Shown: positions 25,632 to 34,987 of the stretch, piece after piece | Position numbering within the stretch: the first letter of the stretch is position 1 | Layout of the letters: each line of letters starts with the position of its first letter | Assembly (NCBI GenBank): GCA_016791025.1 | Contig: JAEUNX010000085.1 | Span: forward strand, 1-39,290 | Origin: Zoogloeaceae bacterium | GTDB lineage: Bacteria > Pseudomonadota > Gammaproteobacteria > Burkholderiales > Rhodocyclaceae | Reading direction: 5' to 3' | Length of the DNA stretch: 39,290 bases | Program-made: the position numbers and the translations under genes | The notes under the pieces: model-generated | What the model saw: only the letters and a program-made list of their open reading frames with translations | Told to the model about the DNA's origin: nothing | Databases searched by the model: none

Positions 25632-25637
25632 ATTATA
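25632..25637 (-). promoter_or_regulatory. -10 box of the hemA promoter
   Basis: A perfect TATAAT on the minus strand, 28 bases before the hemA ATG. No strong -35 is seen (CTTTGG at a 16-base spacing is the best). It lies in the 104-base gap between the AraC-type gene and hemA. Confidence 0.5.
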
Positions 25638-25682
25638 CCACCCCACTCCCACCCCAAAGGCTCAACAAAATCATATGGTTCG

Positions 25683-25710
25683 GAGCGAGGCGCCCGCGGG
25701 CGCTTCGCTC
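25683..25710 (-). terminator. Hairpin closing the AraC-type gene
   Basis: A near-perfect 28-bp palindrome (one G-T type mismatch) with core GCGCCCGCGGGCGC, overlapping the AraC-type stop codon. On the minus strand only a weak T-rich stretch follows some 15 bases later, so termination may be Rho-assisted. It separates the regulator from hemA. Confidence 0.55.
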
Positions 25711-26800
25711 AGCCTGTGCCCGCGTCGTCGTCGAAGGTTTCGCGGACCGAACCATGGCGATAAGCTCCCGGCGGCGCGCCGGTCCACTTCTTGAAGGCCC
25801 GATGAAAAGCGCTGCTCTCCGCGAAGCCGAGTTCGATGGCGATTTCATGAACGGGGCGATCGGTATCGAGGAGGAGCGAAATCGCCAAATCCCGCCGCAG
25901 ATCGTCCAGGATCGCGCGATAGGACTGGCCCTCGTCCTCGAGACGCCGGCGCAGGGTGGACTCCGACGCGTGGAAGCGGCTGGCCAGCCCAGGAAAATCC
26001 GGCCACTCCGTCGGTGCCCGAGCCCGGAGGTGGCGCCGAATCTTCGCCGTCAGGCTACTGCTGTTCCGGTACTTGACCAGGAAGTTCGCCGGGGCCTCGC
26101 GCAGAAAGCGCTTCATCTCCGCTTCGTTGCGCAGGTTGGGCAGGGTCAGGTAAGCACTGTCGAATTCGATGGCCGTATCGGCTTGACCGAAATCCAGCTT
26201 CGGTGAAAACAGCACCCGCCACTCCCCGCTGAAGTCAGGTTCCGGGCAACGGAATGAGGCCCGATCCAGGGGAATCCGGCGACCCACCAGCCAGCAGGCG
26301 AGCCCATGGATCATGAGCAACAGGGTGCCATACGCGAAGGCGCGGGCGGGCGGGCGCCCACTCCCCGCCGGAAGATCGACGACGCGGACTCGGCACAGCG
26401 CCCCACGAACCTCCAGGTCGCCCGCCAACTCGTCCATGACCACCCGCAAAAACCGCAGGGCCCGGCGCAAGGCCCGTTCGAGCGTATCGCTGTTGATGAT
26501 GGCGTGGCACAGGAGGGTGAAGCTCCCCACTTTCATGGGATGGCGATCCATGCCGAAGAACTCGTCGTCCAGAGCCACAGCGATCTGGTGCCAAAGGAGC
26601 CCGTAGCTCGCCGACGACACCCGTGCCTGCGGCATGTCCAGCAGGGCCGGGGAAATGCCTGCCCGGACCAGGAGGACGTCCCCATCCAGACCCCGTGCCC
26701 GGACGGCAAGCAGGGCCTCATGGACGAAGGCGATGGAGATGGTGCCGCGCTCGGGCCCGGCCCCTCCGACGCCCCCGCAGGCGGAGGAATCTCCAATCAT
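25709..26800 (-). CDS. AraC-family transcriptional regulator with N-terminal ligand domain
   Basis: A regulator of about 363 residues. The N-terminal 200 residues (ISIAFVHEALLAVRARGLDGDVLLVRAGI ... TLLCHAIINSDTLERALRRALRFLRV) match the arabinose-binding-like domain of OruR/ArgR-type AraC proteins. The C-terminal double helix-turn-helix is clear: ASRFHASESTLRRRLEDEGQSYRAILDDLRRDLAISLLL and PVHEIAIELGFAESSAFHRAFKKWTGAPPGAYR. It is divergent from the acyl-CoA operon at 26975 and is its likely activator; the effector is perhaps a pathway acid or CoA ester. The start is uncertain: ATG 26800 has no clear Shine-Dalgarno and the frame extends to a TTG at 26848. Confidence 0.87.
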   Translation of the reverse strand: MIGDSSACGGVGGAGPERGTISIAFVHEALLAVRARGLDGDVLLVRAGISPALLDMPQARVSSASYGLLWHQIAVALDDEFFGMDRHPMKVGSFTLLCHAIINSDTLERALRRALRFLRVVMDELAGDLEVRGALCRVRVVDLPAGSGRPPARAFAYGTLLLMIHGLACWLVGRRIPLDRASFRCPEPDFSGEWRVLFSPKLDFGQADTAIEFDSAYLTLPNLRNEAEMKRFLREAPANFLVKYRNSSSLTAKIRRHLRARAPTEWPDFPGLASRFHASESTLRRRLEDEGQSYRAILDDLRRDLAISLLLDTDRPVHEIAIELGFAESSAFHRAFKKWTGAPPGAYRHGSVRETFDDDAGTG

Positions 26801-26848
26801 CTTGTGGCGGTCGAACGGGCGATGAGCCCGGTGGACTGGGGATGGCAA

Positions 26849-26974
26849 ATTCTATCAGCCACATTGAAGGTTTTCGGCATGGCTCGACCGCCGCCCCTTG
26901 CCTAGACTGCCTCCCATACCAGCCGTTGCCCGATGAAGGCACGGATCGATCAAAAACGAGGAGGAGAACATTCC
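26849..26974 (+). promoter_or_regulatory. Divergent control region of the acyl-CoA operon
   Basis: It lies between the AraC-type regulator and the SDR gene. A TAGACT -10 candidate (26903-26908) has no recognisable -35, as expected for an activator-dependent promoter. I could not define paired operator half-sites by eye. Confidence 0.35.
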
Positions 26975-27739
26975 ATGGAAATTCAGGATCAGGTCTTTGT
27001 CGTCACCGGCGGGGGCTCCGGCCTCGGCGCCGCCACCGCACGCCATCTCGTTGCCCAGGGCGGAAAGGTGGTGCTGGCGGACGTGAATGCCGAAGCTGGG
27101 CTGGCGCTCGCTGAGGAACTGGGCAGCAACGCCCGCTTCGTCGTCACCGACGTGACCCGCGAGGACAGTGCCCAGGCCGCCTTTGCCACCGCCCAGGAAA
27201 TGGGGACCCTGCGGGGCTTGGTGAATTGCGCCGGCGTCGCGCCGGCCGAGAAGGTCGTGGGAAAGGAAGGCCCGCATCGGCTCGACAGCTTTGCCCGCAC
27301 CGTGCAAATCAACCTGGTGGGCAGCTTCAACATGATCCGCCTGGCCGCCGCCATCATGAGCCAAAGCCAGCCGGACGCTGGCGGCGAGCGCGGGGTAATC
27401 GTCAGCACTGCCTCTGTGGCAGCCTTCGACGGCCAGCTCGGCCAGGCGGGCTATGCCGCCTCCAAGGGCGGCGTGGTGGCCATGACCCTGCCCATTGCCC
27501 GGGAACTCGCCCGCTACGGCATCCGCGTCATGACGATCGCGCCGGGCATCATGGAAACGCCCATGCTGCTCGGCATGCCGGCCGAGGTGCAGGATGCCCT
27601 GGGCAAGATGGTGCCCTTCCCATCCCGCCTGGGCAAACCGGCCGAGTTTGCCGCCCTGGTGGGCCACATCATCGGCAACCCCTACCTGAACGGCGAAGTG
27701 ATCCGCCTCGACGGCGCCATCCGCATGGCCGCCAAGTAG
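26975..27739 (+). CDS. SDR-family 3-hydroxyacyl-CoA dehydrogenase (HSD17B10-like)
   Basis: A 254-residue short-chain dehydrogenase. The NAD-binding [19 protein letters not shown], the catalytic Ser in [11 protein letters not shown], and Tyr160/Lys164 in YAASK are all present; [15 protein letters not shown] follows. The closest family in memory is type II 3-hydroxyacyl-CoA dehydrogenase, which oxidises 2-methyl-3-hydroxybutyryl-CoA and other short 3-hydroxyacyl-CoAs. A strong GAGGAGGAG precedes ATG 26975; the longer frame is not needed. It is the first gene of the operon. Confidence 0.88.
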   Translation: MEIQDQVFVVTGGGSGLGAATARHLVAQGGKVVLADVNAEAGLALAEELGSNARFVVTDVTREDSAQAAFATAQEMGTLRGLVNCAGVAPAEKVVGKEGPHRLDSFARTVQINLVGSFNMIRLAAAIMSQSQPDAGGERGVIVSTASVAAFDGQLGQAGYAASKGGVVAMTLPIARELARYGIRVMTIAPGIMETPMLLGMPAEVQDALGKMVPFPSRLGKPAEFAALVGHIIGNPYLNGEVIRLDGAIRMAAK

Positions 27740-27788
27740 TCCCGCCGCTCCCACACCCTTCCGCTCACCGAATTCCGAAAGGCTTGCC

Positions 27789-28985
27789 ATGTCCAACGCC
27801 AATCCCGTCGTCATTGTCTCCGCCGCCCGCACGCCCATGGGGGGCTTTCAGGGCGATCTCGCCAGCCTCACCGCGCCGCAGCTGGGCGCCGTCGCCATCC
27901 GGGGCGCAGTGGAACGCGCCGGGCTCACCTCCGACCAGATCCAGGAGCTCATCTTCGGCTGCGTCCTGCCCGCCGGCATCGGCCAGGCGCCGGCCCGTCA
28001 GGCCGCCCTGGGTGGTGGTTTGCCCCTCGCCGCGGGGTGCACCACGGTCAATAAAGTGTGCGGTTCGGGCATGAAGGCCACCATGCTGGCCCATGACCTG
28101 CTCCTGGCCGGCAGCAACGAAGTCATGGTGGCTGGCGGCATGGAATCCATGAGCAACGCGCCCTACCTGCTGCCCAAAGCCCGCGGCGGCTACCGCCTGG
28201 GCCATGGCCAACTCCTTGACCATATGTTCTTCGACGGCCTGGAGGATCGTTACAGCAAGGAAAACGCGGGTCGCTTGATGGGCACCTTCGCCGAAGACTG
28301 CGCCGCGAGCTACGGCTTTACCCGAGAGGAGCAGGACGCCTACGCCATCGCGTCCACCACGCGTTCCCAGGCGGCCATCAAATCCGGGGCCTTCGCCTGG
28401 GAGATCGCTCCGGTGACGGTGGCCGGTCGCAAGGGTGAGATGCTGATCCAGGATGACGAGCAGCCGCCCAAGGCCAACATCGAGAAAATTCCCACCCTCA
28501 AGCCCGCGTTCCGCAAAGACGGCACCGTGACACCGGCCAATTCCAGCTCCATCTCCGACGGCGCCGCCGCGCTGGTGCTAATGCGCGAGGCGACCGCGGA
28601 TCGGCTCGGTCTCACGCCGCTGGCCCGCATCGTCGGTCACACCACCCATGCCCACGCGCCCCACCTCTTCCCCACCGCGCCGGTGGGCGCCATGCAGAAG
28701 CTGCTCGGCAAGGCCGGCTGGTCGGTGAGCGATGTGGATCTGTGGGAAATCAACGAAGCCTTCGCTGTGGTCACCATGGCGGCCATGCGCGACTTGGCCC
28801 TGGACCATGCCCGAGTGAATATCCACGGCGGCGCCTGCGCCCTCGGCCATCCCATCGGCGCATCGGGTGCCCGCATCCTGGTCACCCTGCTCGGAGCGCT
28901 GCGCAAGACCGGTGGGAAACGTGGCATCGCCAGTCTGTGCATTGGCGGTGGCGAAGCTACCGCCCTGGCCGTGGAAATGCTCTAG
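27789..28985 (+). CDS. Acetyl-CoA C-acyltransferase (thiolase)
   Basis: A 398-residue biosynthetic/degradative thiolase. The nucleophile Cys91 lies in VNKVCGSGMKA, the catalytic His354 in CALGHPIGASGARI, and Cys384 in CIGGGEA; NEAFAV is also present. It cleaves 3-ketoacyl-CoA with CoA to acetyl-CoA plus a shortened acyl-CoA, and so would follow the SDR dehydrogenase just upstream. Chain-length preference cannot be read from the sequence. Confidence 0.93.
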   Translation: MSNANPVVIVSAARTPMGGFQGDLASLTAPQLGAVAIRGAVERAGLTSDQIQELIFGCVLPAGIGQAPARQAALGGGLPLAAGCTTVNKVCGSGMKATMLAHDLLLAGSNEVMVAGGMESMSNAPYLLPKARGGYRLGHGQLLDHMFFDGLEDRYSKENAGRLMGTFAEDCAASYGFTREEQDAYAIASTTRSQAAIKSGAFAWEIAPVTVAGRKGEMLIQDDEQPPKANIEKIPTLKPAFRKDGTVTPANSSSISDGAAALVLMREATADRLGLTPLARIVGHTTHAHAPHLFPTAPVGAMQKLLGKAGWSVSDVDLWEINEAFAVVTMAAMRDLALDHARVNIHGGACALGHPIGASGARILVTLLGALRKTGGKRGIASLCIGGGEATALAVEML

Positions 28986-29026
28986 GCTTGCAGTTAAAGC
29001 AAATACAACAATTGAAGGAGACCACC

Positions 29027-30163
29027 ATGTTGCTTACCCAGGAACAGGAAATGATCCGGGACACGATCCGCAGCTATGTCCAGGAGCGCATTGCGCCCCA
29101 CGCCGCGGACTGGGACCGCCACCACACCTTTCCCGCCCAGCCGCTGCGGGAACTCGGCGAGCTTGGCGCCCTGGGCATGGTGGTGCCGGAACAGTGGGGC
29201 GGTGCCGGCCTGGATTACATGAGCCTGGTACTCGCCCTGGAGGAGATCGCCGCCGGTGACGGCGCCACCTCCACCATCATCAGCGTACAGAACTCGCTGG
29301 CCTGCGGCATCACCCTGAAATATGGCTCCGATGCCCAGAAGGAGGAATGGCTCAAGCCGCTGGCGCAGGGCCAGAAGCTGGGCTGCTTCTGCCTCACCGA
29401 GCCCCACGTGGGCTCCGACGCCGGTGCCATCCGCACCACCGCCACCCGCGACGGCGACGGGTGGGTGCTGAACGGGGTCAAGCAGTTCATCACCACCGGC
29501 AAATACGCCGACGTGGCCATCGTCTTCGCCATCACCGACAAAACCGCCGGCAAGAAGGGCATCTCGTGCTTTCTGGTGCCCACCGCAACCCCGGGCTACA
29601 TCGTGGCCAGGATCGAGGAAAAGATGGGCCAAAAGGCCTCCGACACCGCCCAGATCCTCTTCGAGAACTGCCGCGTGCCAGCCTCGGCGATGATGGGCGC
29701 CGAGGGCGAGGGCTACAAGATCGCGCTGTCCAACCTGGAGGCAGGGCGGATCGGCATTGCCGCCCAATCGGTGGGCATGGCCCGGGCCGCCCTGGAGGCC
29801 GCGCTGCGCTATGCCAAGGAGCGGGAAACCTTCGGCAAGCCCATCATCGAGCACCAGGCGGTGAATTTCCGCCTCGCCGACATGGCCACCCTGGTGGATG
29901 CCGCCCGGCTCATGGTGTGGCGCGCCGCCACCCTCAAGGATGCCGGCAAGCCCTGTCTGAAGGAGGCCTCCATGGCCAAGATGTTCGCCTCGGAAGCTGC
30001 CGAGAAGGTGGCCTCCGACGCCATCCAGATCCATGGCGGCTACGGTTATGTGAGCGATTTTCCGGTGGAGCGCATCTACCGCGATGTCCGGGTGTGCCAG
30101 ATCTACGAAGGGGCGAATGACATCCAGCGCCTGGTCATCGGCCGAGCCCTGGCCAGCGAATAA
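29027..30163 (+). CDS. Acyl-CoA dehydrogenase (short/branched-chain type)
   Basis: A 378-residue FAD enzyme that introduces the alpha-beta double bond into acyl-CoA and passes electrons to ETF. Signatures are [20 protein letters not shown] and [35 protein letters not shown] with the catalytic base Glu361. The size and the Glu position match short-chain or 2-methyl-branched-chain dehydrogenases. GAAGGAG lies before ATG 29027; the open frame running back into the thiolase gene is not coding. Confidence 0.92.
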   Translation: MLLTQEQEMIRDTIRSYVQERIAPHAADWDRHHTFPAQPLRELGELGALGMVVPEQWGGAGLDYMSLVLALEEIAAGDGATSTIISVQNSLACGITLKYGSDAQKEEWLKPLAQGQKLGCFCLTEPHVGSDAGAIRTTATRDGDGWVLNGVKQFITTGKYADVAIVFAITDKTAGKKGISCFLVPTATPGYIVARIEEKMGQKASDTAQILFENCRVPASAMMGAEGEGYKIALSNLEAGRIGIAAQSVGMARAALEAALRYAKERETFGKPIIEHQAVNFRLADMATLVDAARLMVWRAATLKDAGKPCLKEASMAKMFASEAAEKVASDAIQIHGGYGYVSDFPVERIYRDVRVCQIYEGANDIQRLVIGRALASE

Positions 30164-30203
30164 GGCCCGCTCAACAATCCGCTCATCCCAAGGAGGAGAC
30201 ACC

Positions 30204-31346
30204 ATGGGACCGCTTCACGGCGTGAAGGTGGTCGAGTTCGCCGCCCTCGGCCCGGCCCCCATGGGGGCCATGATCCTCGCCGACCTCGGCGCCGAGGTCG
30301 TGCGCATTGAGCGCAAGCGGGCCGCCGGCGTCCCGACTGCGTCGGAGCTATTCGACCCCCGGCTCGACATCCTGAATCGCAGCCGGCGGGTGGTGAGCCT
30401 CGATCTCAAGAAGCCGGAAGGCCTGGGCGCCGCCCCACGCCTGGTCGCCGGCGCGGACATTCTCATCGAGGGTTTCCGCCCCGGAGTGATGGAGCGCCTT
30501 GGCCTGGGACCGGCGCCGATGCTCGACGCCAATCCGCGCCTGGTCTACGGCCGCATGACCGGCTGGGGCCAGACCGGGCCATTGGCCCAGGCCGCCGGCC
30601 ATGACATCACCTACCTTGCCCTGTCCGGCGCCCTCCACAGCATCGGCGCACCCGAAAAACCCACGGTACCCCTGAATCTGATCGCCGACTGCGGCGGAGG
30701 CGCCATGTTATTGGTCGTCGGCGTCCTCGCCGCCCTCACCGAAGCCCGGACCAGCGGGCGCGGCCAGGTGGTGGATGCGGCGATGACCGATGGCGCCGCC
30801 CTGCTCATGACCATGATCCACACGTTCAAGGCCATGGGGCAGTGGCAGCCCGAGCGGGGCACCAACCTCCTCGACGGGGGGGCGCACTTCTACGACACCT
30901 ATCGCTGTGCGGACGGGAAGTTCCTCGCCATCGGCCCCATCGAGCCCCAGTTCTATCGGGAATTTCTCCAGCGCATCGGCCTGGACGATCCGGCTTATAA
31001 CGAGCAATGGGACCGCACGCGCTGGCCGGAGCTGAAGACCCGACTGGCCGACCACCTCGCGACGCGTACTCGGAATGCCTGGTGTGAACTGATGGAGGGC
31101 ACGGATGCGTGCGTCGCCCCGGTTCTGGATATGGATGAGGCCCCCGCGCACCCCCACAATCGGGCGCGGCGGACCTTCATTGAGGTGGACGGCGTGGTTC
31201 AGGCCGCGCCGGCCCCACGATTCAGCCGCAGCGTCCCCGACGCACCGCGCCCGCCGACCCCCGGGGAGGCCGGCGAGTCGGTGCTGGCCGACTGGGGCTT
31301 CACCCCTGCCGAAATCGACGCCCTGCGAATCAGCGGCGCAGTGTAG
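30204..31346 (+). CDS. CaiB/BaiF family, alpha-methylacyl-CoA racemase-like
   Basis: A 380-residue family III CoA-transferase-fold protein. [17 protein letters not shown] (His133), [21 protein letters not shown] (Asp162) and [18 protein letters not shown] are hallmarks of alpha-methylacyl-CoA racemases, and [15 protein letters not shown] is typical of the fold. Racemases of this group interconvert (R)- and (S)-2-methylacyl-CoA so that the S-specific dehydrogenase can act. AGGAGGAG precedes ATG 30204. Its place inside a beta-oxidation set is the main hint that the substrate is 2-methyl-branched. Confidence 0.88.
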   Translation: MGPLHGVKVVEFAALGPAPMGAMILADLGAEVVRIERKRAAGVPTASELFDPRLDILNRSRRVVSLDLKKPEGLGAAPRLVAGADILIEGFRPGVMERLGLGPAPMLDANPRLVYGRMTGWGQTGPLAQAAGHDITYLALSGALHSIGAPEKPTVPLNLIADCGGGAMLLVVGVLAALTEARTSGRGQVVDAAMTDGAALLMTMIHTFKAMGQWQPERGTNLLDGGAHFYDTYRCADGKFLAIGPIEPQFYREFLQRIGLDDPAYNEQWDRTRWPELKTRLADHLATRTRNAWCELMEGTDACVAPVLDMDEAPAHPHNRARRTFIEVDGVVQAAPAPRFSRSVPDAPRPPTPGEAGESVLADWGFTPAEIDALRISGAV

Positions 31347-31381
31347 TTCCAACAACCAAAAACAGATCCGGAGGAGAACCC

Positions 31382-32158
31382 ATGAGCTTCGAAAACATCA
31401 TCGTCGAGACCCGCGGAAAGGTGGGCTGGATCACCCTCAACCGCCCCAAGGCCATGAACGCGCTGAACGACGCGCTGGCCAACGAACTGGTGACCGCCTT
31501 GAGTGGCCTTGAGGCCGACGAGGCCATCGGCTGCATCGTGATCACCGGATCGGAGAAAGCCTTCGCCGCCGGCGCCGACATCAAGGCCATGGCGCAATAC
31601 ACCTACATGGACGCCTACCTGGGGGACTACCTGACCCGCAACTGGGAACGGGTGAAGACCTGTCGCAAGCCGGTCATTGCTGCCGTGGCGGGCTTTGCGC
31701 TTGGGGGCGGCTGCGAGCTGGCCATGAGTTGCGACATGATCTTCGCCGCAGACACCGCCCAATTCGGCCAGCCGGAAGTCAAACTCGGGGTCCTGCCCGG
31801 CGCGGGGGGGACCCAGCGCCTGCCCCGGGCTGTGGGCAAGGCCAAGGCCATGGACCTCTGCCTCACCGCCCGCCTCATGGACGCCCGGGAAGCCGAGCAG
31901 GCCGGACTGGTGGCCCGGGTGATCCCGGCCGACCGACTTCTCGAGGAGACCCTGGCCGCCGCCCAAACCATCGCCGCCTATTCGCTCCCAGTGGTAATGA
32001 TGATCAAGGAATCGATCAACCGCGCCTATGAGAGTGGTCTGGCCGAAGGCATGCTCTTCGAGCGCAGGATGTTCCACGCCGCCTTCGGACTGGAAGACCA
32101 GAAGGAAGGCATGGCGGCCTTCCTGGAAAAACGCCGCCCTGAATTCAAGAACCGCTGA
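31382..32158 (+). CDS. Enoyl-CoA hydratase
   Basis: A 258-residue crotonase-fold protein that hydrates 2-enoyl-CoA to 3-hydroxyacyl-CoA. The oxyanion-hole motifs [10 protein letters not shown] and [13 protein letters not shown], and the two catalytic glutamates in CELAMSCD and [21 protein letters not shown], match true hydratases. AGGAG precedes the ATG. It fits between the acyl-CoA dehydrogenase and the SDR in the cycle. Confidence 0.93.
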   Translation: MSFENIIVETRGKVGWITLNRPKAMNALNDALANELVTALSGLEADEAIGCIVITGSEKAFAAGADIKAMAQYTYMDAYLGDYLTRNWERVKTCRKPVIAAVAGFALGGGCELAMSCDMIFAADTAQFGQPEVKLGVLPGAGGTQRLPRAVGKAKAMDLCLTARLMDAREAEQAGLVARVIPADRLLEETLAAAQTIAAYSLPVVMMIKESINRAYESGLAEGMLFERRMFHAAFGLEDQKEGMAAFLEKRRPEFKNR

Positions 32159-32243
32159 CCCGCCGGGTTCAGTTTCACCTGGTGGCGGCTGGCGGCCCCT
32201 CCGCCCGCCGCCACCCCATACCAAGACCGAGGAGGAGAAGACC

Positions 32244-33539
32244 ATGTCGTTCCAGGACGAATACCAGAAGAAGCGCTCGAGCGCCCACGACGCCATCAGC
32301 CTGCTGCATGACCGCCAGACTATCATCGTGCCAACCGGCGCCGGCGAACCCCCGGCGCTGCTCCATGCCCTGTCCGATCGCCGACAGGAATTTCACGGCA
32401 TCCGGGTGGCCCAGATCCTGCCCATGCGCAAGTTCGGATACTTTGACCCCGCCACCCGCGACCATGTCCAGCACGAGGCCTATTTCTTCGGCGGCGCCTC
32501 CCGCCAGGGCGGGCGCGAGGGCTGGATCGACTTCGTCCCGGCCTACTTTTCCGAGCTGCCGCAATTGATCCGGCGCGACCTCACCCCGGCTGACGTCGTC
32601 TTCAGCATGGCCTCGCCGATGGACCAGCACGGCTACTTCTCCCTCGGGCTCGCCGCCGACTACACCATGGCCGCGGTCAGCAAGGCCCGCACCATCGTCC
32701 TGGAAGTGAATCCCAATGTCCCCTTCACCCACGGCGAGTGTCACGTGCACATCTCCCAGGTGGCGGCGGTGGTGGAGAGCGAAGACCCCCTAATCGAGGT
32801 GGGCCTGCCCACCATTGGCCCGGTCCAGGAGGCCATTGGCAAATACGTGGCCGACATGATCCCCGACGGCGCCACCCTGCAGATCGGCTACGGCGGCATT
32901 CCCGACGCGGTGGTGATGCAGCTCACCCATAAGCACGACCTCGGGATCCATACCGAAATGGTCGGCGATGGCATCCTGACCCTGGTGGATGCAGGTGTGG
33001 TCACCAACAAACGCAAGAACCACCAGCGCGGCAAGATCATCGCCACCTTTGCCCTGGGCTCCCGCAAGCTCTACGACTTCATGCACCGCAACCCGGCCCT
33101 GGAACTGCGTCCGGTGGATCAGACCAACGACCCTTACCGGGCCGGCCAGAACAACTCGCTCATTGCCATCAATGCCACCATGCAGGTGGACCTGATTGGC
33201 CAGTGTGGCTCCGAAAGCCTGGGCTTCACCCCGTATTCCGGCACCGGGGGGCAGGCCGATTTCGTGCGCGCCGCCAACCGTTCCGAAGGCGGCAAGGCCT
33301 TCATCGTCGTACCGTCCACCGCCAAGGAAGGCACCATCTCCCGCATCGTGCCCACCCTGACCCCCGGCACCCATGTGACGACCAGCAAGAACGACGTGAA
33401 TTACGTGGTCACGGAATATGGTGTAGCCCAACTACGCGGCAAGTCGGCCAAGCAGCGGGCCGAGGCCCTGATCGCCGTTGCCCATCCGGATTTCCGCGAG
33501 CAACTGCGGGACGACGCCCGCCGGATGCACCTCCTCTGA
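32244..33539 (+). CDS. Acetyl-CoA hydrolase/transferase family CoA-transferase
   Basis: A 431-residue class I CoA-transferase of the 4-hydroxybutyrate/acetate CoA-transferase family. The CoA-binding QIGYGGIPDAV and the catalytic Glu238 in GIHTEMVGDGILTLVDAG are visible, with GTGGQADFVRAA near residue 335. It would activate a short organic acid by taking CoA from acetyl-CoA, or release CoA at the end of the pathway. No acyl-CoA ligase is in the operon, so this may be the activating step. GAGGAGGAG precedes ATG 32244. It is the last gene of the operon. Confidence 0.92.
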   Translation: MSFQDEYQKKRSSAHDAISLLHDRQTIIVPTGAGEPPALLHALSDRRQEFHGIRVAQILPMRKFGYFDPATRDHVQHEAYFFGGASRQGGREGWIDFVPAYFSELPQLIRRDLTPADVVFSMASPMDQHGYFSLGLAADYTMAAVSKARTIVLEVNPNVPFTHGECHVHISQVAAVVESEDPLIEVGLPTIGPVQEAIGKYVADMIPDGATLQIGYGGIPDAVVMQLTHKHDLGIHTEMVGDGILTLVDAGVVTNKRKNHQRGKIIATFALGSRKLYDFMHRNPALELRPVDQTNDPYRAGQNNSLIAINATMQVDLIGQCGSESLGFTPYSGTGGQADFVRAANRSEGGKAFIVVPSTAKEGTISRIVPTLTPGTHVTTSKNDVNYVVTEYGVAQLRGKSAKQRAEALIAVAHPDFREQLRDDARRMHLL

Positions 33540-33555
33540 ATCGAAGGAAAGCCGC

Positions 33556-33657
33556 GCGAAGGCAGCTTGTCCTTCGCCAGCACATTCCCTGTGGTGCCTT
33601 GCCGCGCCGGCCGCGAAGTGAGCAACTTCGCGCCGGCGCAGCCCTTCTGCGAAGGGC
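33556..33657. repeat. Three consecutive hairpins after the acyl-CoA operon
   Basis: Hairpin 1 is GCGAAGG/CCTTCGC (33556-33562, 33571-33577). Hairpin 2 has 15-16 base arms, 33604-33619 with 33625-33639, with one bulged C and loop GAGCA. Hairpin 3 is GCCCTTC/GAAGGGC (33641-33647, 33651-33657). None has a T-tract. Together they could stop Rho-dependent transcription or protect the 3' end of the operon message. Confidence 0.6.
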
Positions 33658-34219
33658 CGCCAGCCCGGTGAATTAGCGCGGATTGTCCGTGCATCCTCGG
33701 CTGCTCCGCGATCGCGCCCTGAAGCCGACCGGCCCAGCTGACTGGAGGAGCGCCGCCATGCCAACCAGGCTCTCGCCGACATCGAATCGTCATGGATGGC
33801 CGGATTGCCAGATAAAAATGCTGCCAGTCATCCCCATCCGCGCAGAAGATATCCGCAGCTTCGGCATCGAGACCGATCCGGCTCGATGCCAAAAGAGAGC
33901 GCCCAAGACAATCGCGTATGCATTCAACGATTGACCTCCACCCCACGCCCCCGGATACTCCCAAAAAAGTAAGAAAAACCCTGACGCTGCGGCGGAGAAA
34001 TCAAGCAGGCGCCGAGCTGGCGAATCGCTGGTGGGCGAAAGGGGGTGCCAAGCGGCGGAATACTCGCTGCCGAGGGAGGAATTCAGGCTCAATTGAGGCA
34101 AATCGGTCTGACGTGGCCCGACATTTCGGGATCGCCGGGGACCAGACCATGTCCACCGGGCGCGACGGCCTTGGAGACATGTCCCAACGTTAACGACGCG
34201 TCGCCAGGGGGCAACAAGC
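33658..34219. other. Region without a convincing gene
   Basis: Open frames exist on both strands (for example 33683-33934 plus, 33918-34193 plus), but none has a ribosome site, a recognisable motif or natural-looking composition. The stretch around 33961-33980 is A-rich. It must hold the promoter of the PEP-CTERM gene, but I could not find a clear sigma-70 or sigma-54 match. It may contain decayed sequence. Confidence 0.5.
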
Positions 34220-34957
34220 ATGAAGTCCATGACCTTTCGAAACGGCCTGGCTCGCCTCGCCGCATCCGTGGCCATTGCGATGGCAGGCACAGTGGCACAG
34301 GCCGGGGTGCTGTCCGGGCCGATCACGGTAACACTCGACGCCCCGGGCGGTTTGACCGACGGCACGATCGCGGGCACCAACACGACGCCGATCCTGCTCA
34401 CCGACACAGTGGCCGTCGGCACCGGCATCCATCCCGGCGACGGCAGCAACATCGGCGGCCTCATGCTTTCGACCGAGTCCATCGTGTTCGGTGGTGCCAC
34501 TCAAGACATCATTTTGACGCTCGGTTCCGGGGCGGAATCCGGCGGCGTGTTGACCACAGGCTTGCTTGGCGTGGTCGGGGATCCCGCGCAATATCAGTTC
34601 TCCGGACTGAGCATCGCCAACGAGATCATCACCGGCGTGCTGATCAGCGCCACCAACGTGTTGTCACCTGCGAACGTGAGCACGCTGCTCCACTTCGACC
34701 CCAACAACCCTGGCTCGCTGTCGTTCGACATCGACTCGCTGACCATCGCCAACACTAATGGCAGCGGGCTCAGCTTCGCCACCATCGTGCTCGACCTTCA
34801 GACCTGCATCGTCGGGACGGCCAATTGCGGCAGTACTACGGGAGGCGGCGGCAACAACTCAGTCCCTGAACCCGCTTCGATCGCCTTAGTTCTGGCTGGG
34901 CTTGCAGGACTCCCGGCGTGGCGCCGCCGCGTCGCACCCGGTTCGAACCAGGTCTGA
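34220..34957 (+). CDS. PEP-CTERM sorting domain protein
   Basis: A 245-residue secreted protein. It has a signal peptide (MTFRNGLARLAASVAIAMAGTVAQA) and a low-complexity Gly/Thr/Ser/Leu body. The C-terminal sorting signal is SVPEPASIALVLAGLAGLPAWRRR: the PEP motif, a transmembrane helix and an arginine cluster. Exosortase (XrtA/EpsH type) cleaves such tails during export linked to exopolysaccharide; no exosortase is in the window. ATG 34220 or 34229 are both possible; an AGGGGG stands about 9 bases before the first. It lies 30 bases before three tail-collar genes and may be co-transcribed with them. Confidence 0.87.
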   Translation: MKSMTFRNGLARLAASVAIAMAGTVAQAGVLSGPITVTLDAPGGLTDGTIAGTNTTPILLTDTVAVGTGIHPGDGSNIGGLMLSTESIVFGGATQDIILTLGSGAESGGVLTTGLLGVVGDPAQYQFSGLSIANEIITGVLISATNVLSPANVSTLLHFDPNNPGSLSFDIDSLTIANTNGSGLSFATIVLDLQTCIVGTANCGSTTGGGGNNSVPEPASIALVLAGLAGLPAWRRRVAPGSNQV

Positions 34958-34987
34958 GACCGGTACCAATCCCAAGAGGAGAACGCA

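Noticed and set aside
33401-33964. Minus-strand frame in the gap after the CoA-transferase
   Set aside because: Its 3' part is antisense to the CoA-transferase gene and the rest crosses the hairpins; no motif, no ribosome site.
34090-34219. Sigma-54 promoter for the PEP-CTERM gene
   Set aside because: TGGCCC followed at roughly the right distance by TTCGG lacks the -12 GC element, so it does not meet the consensus.
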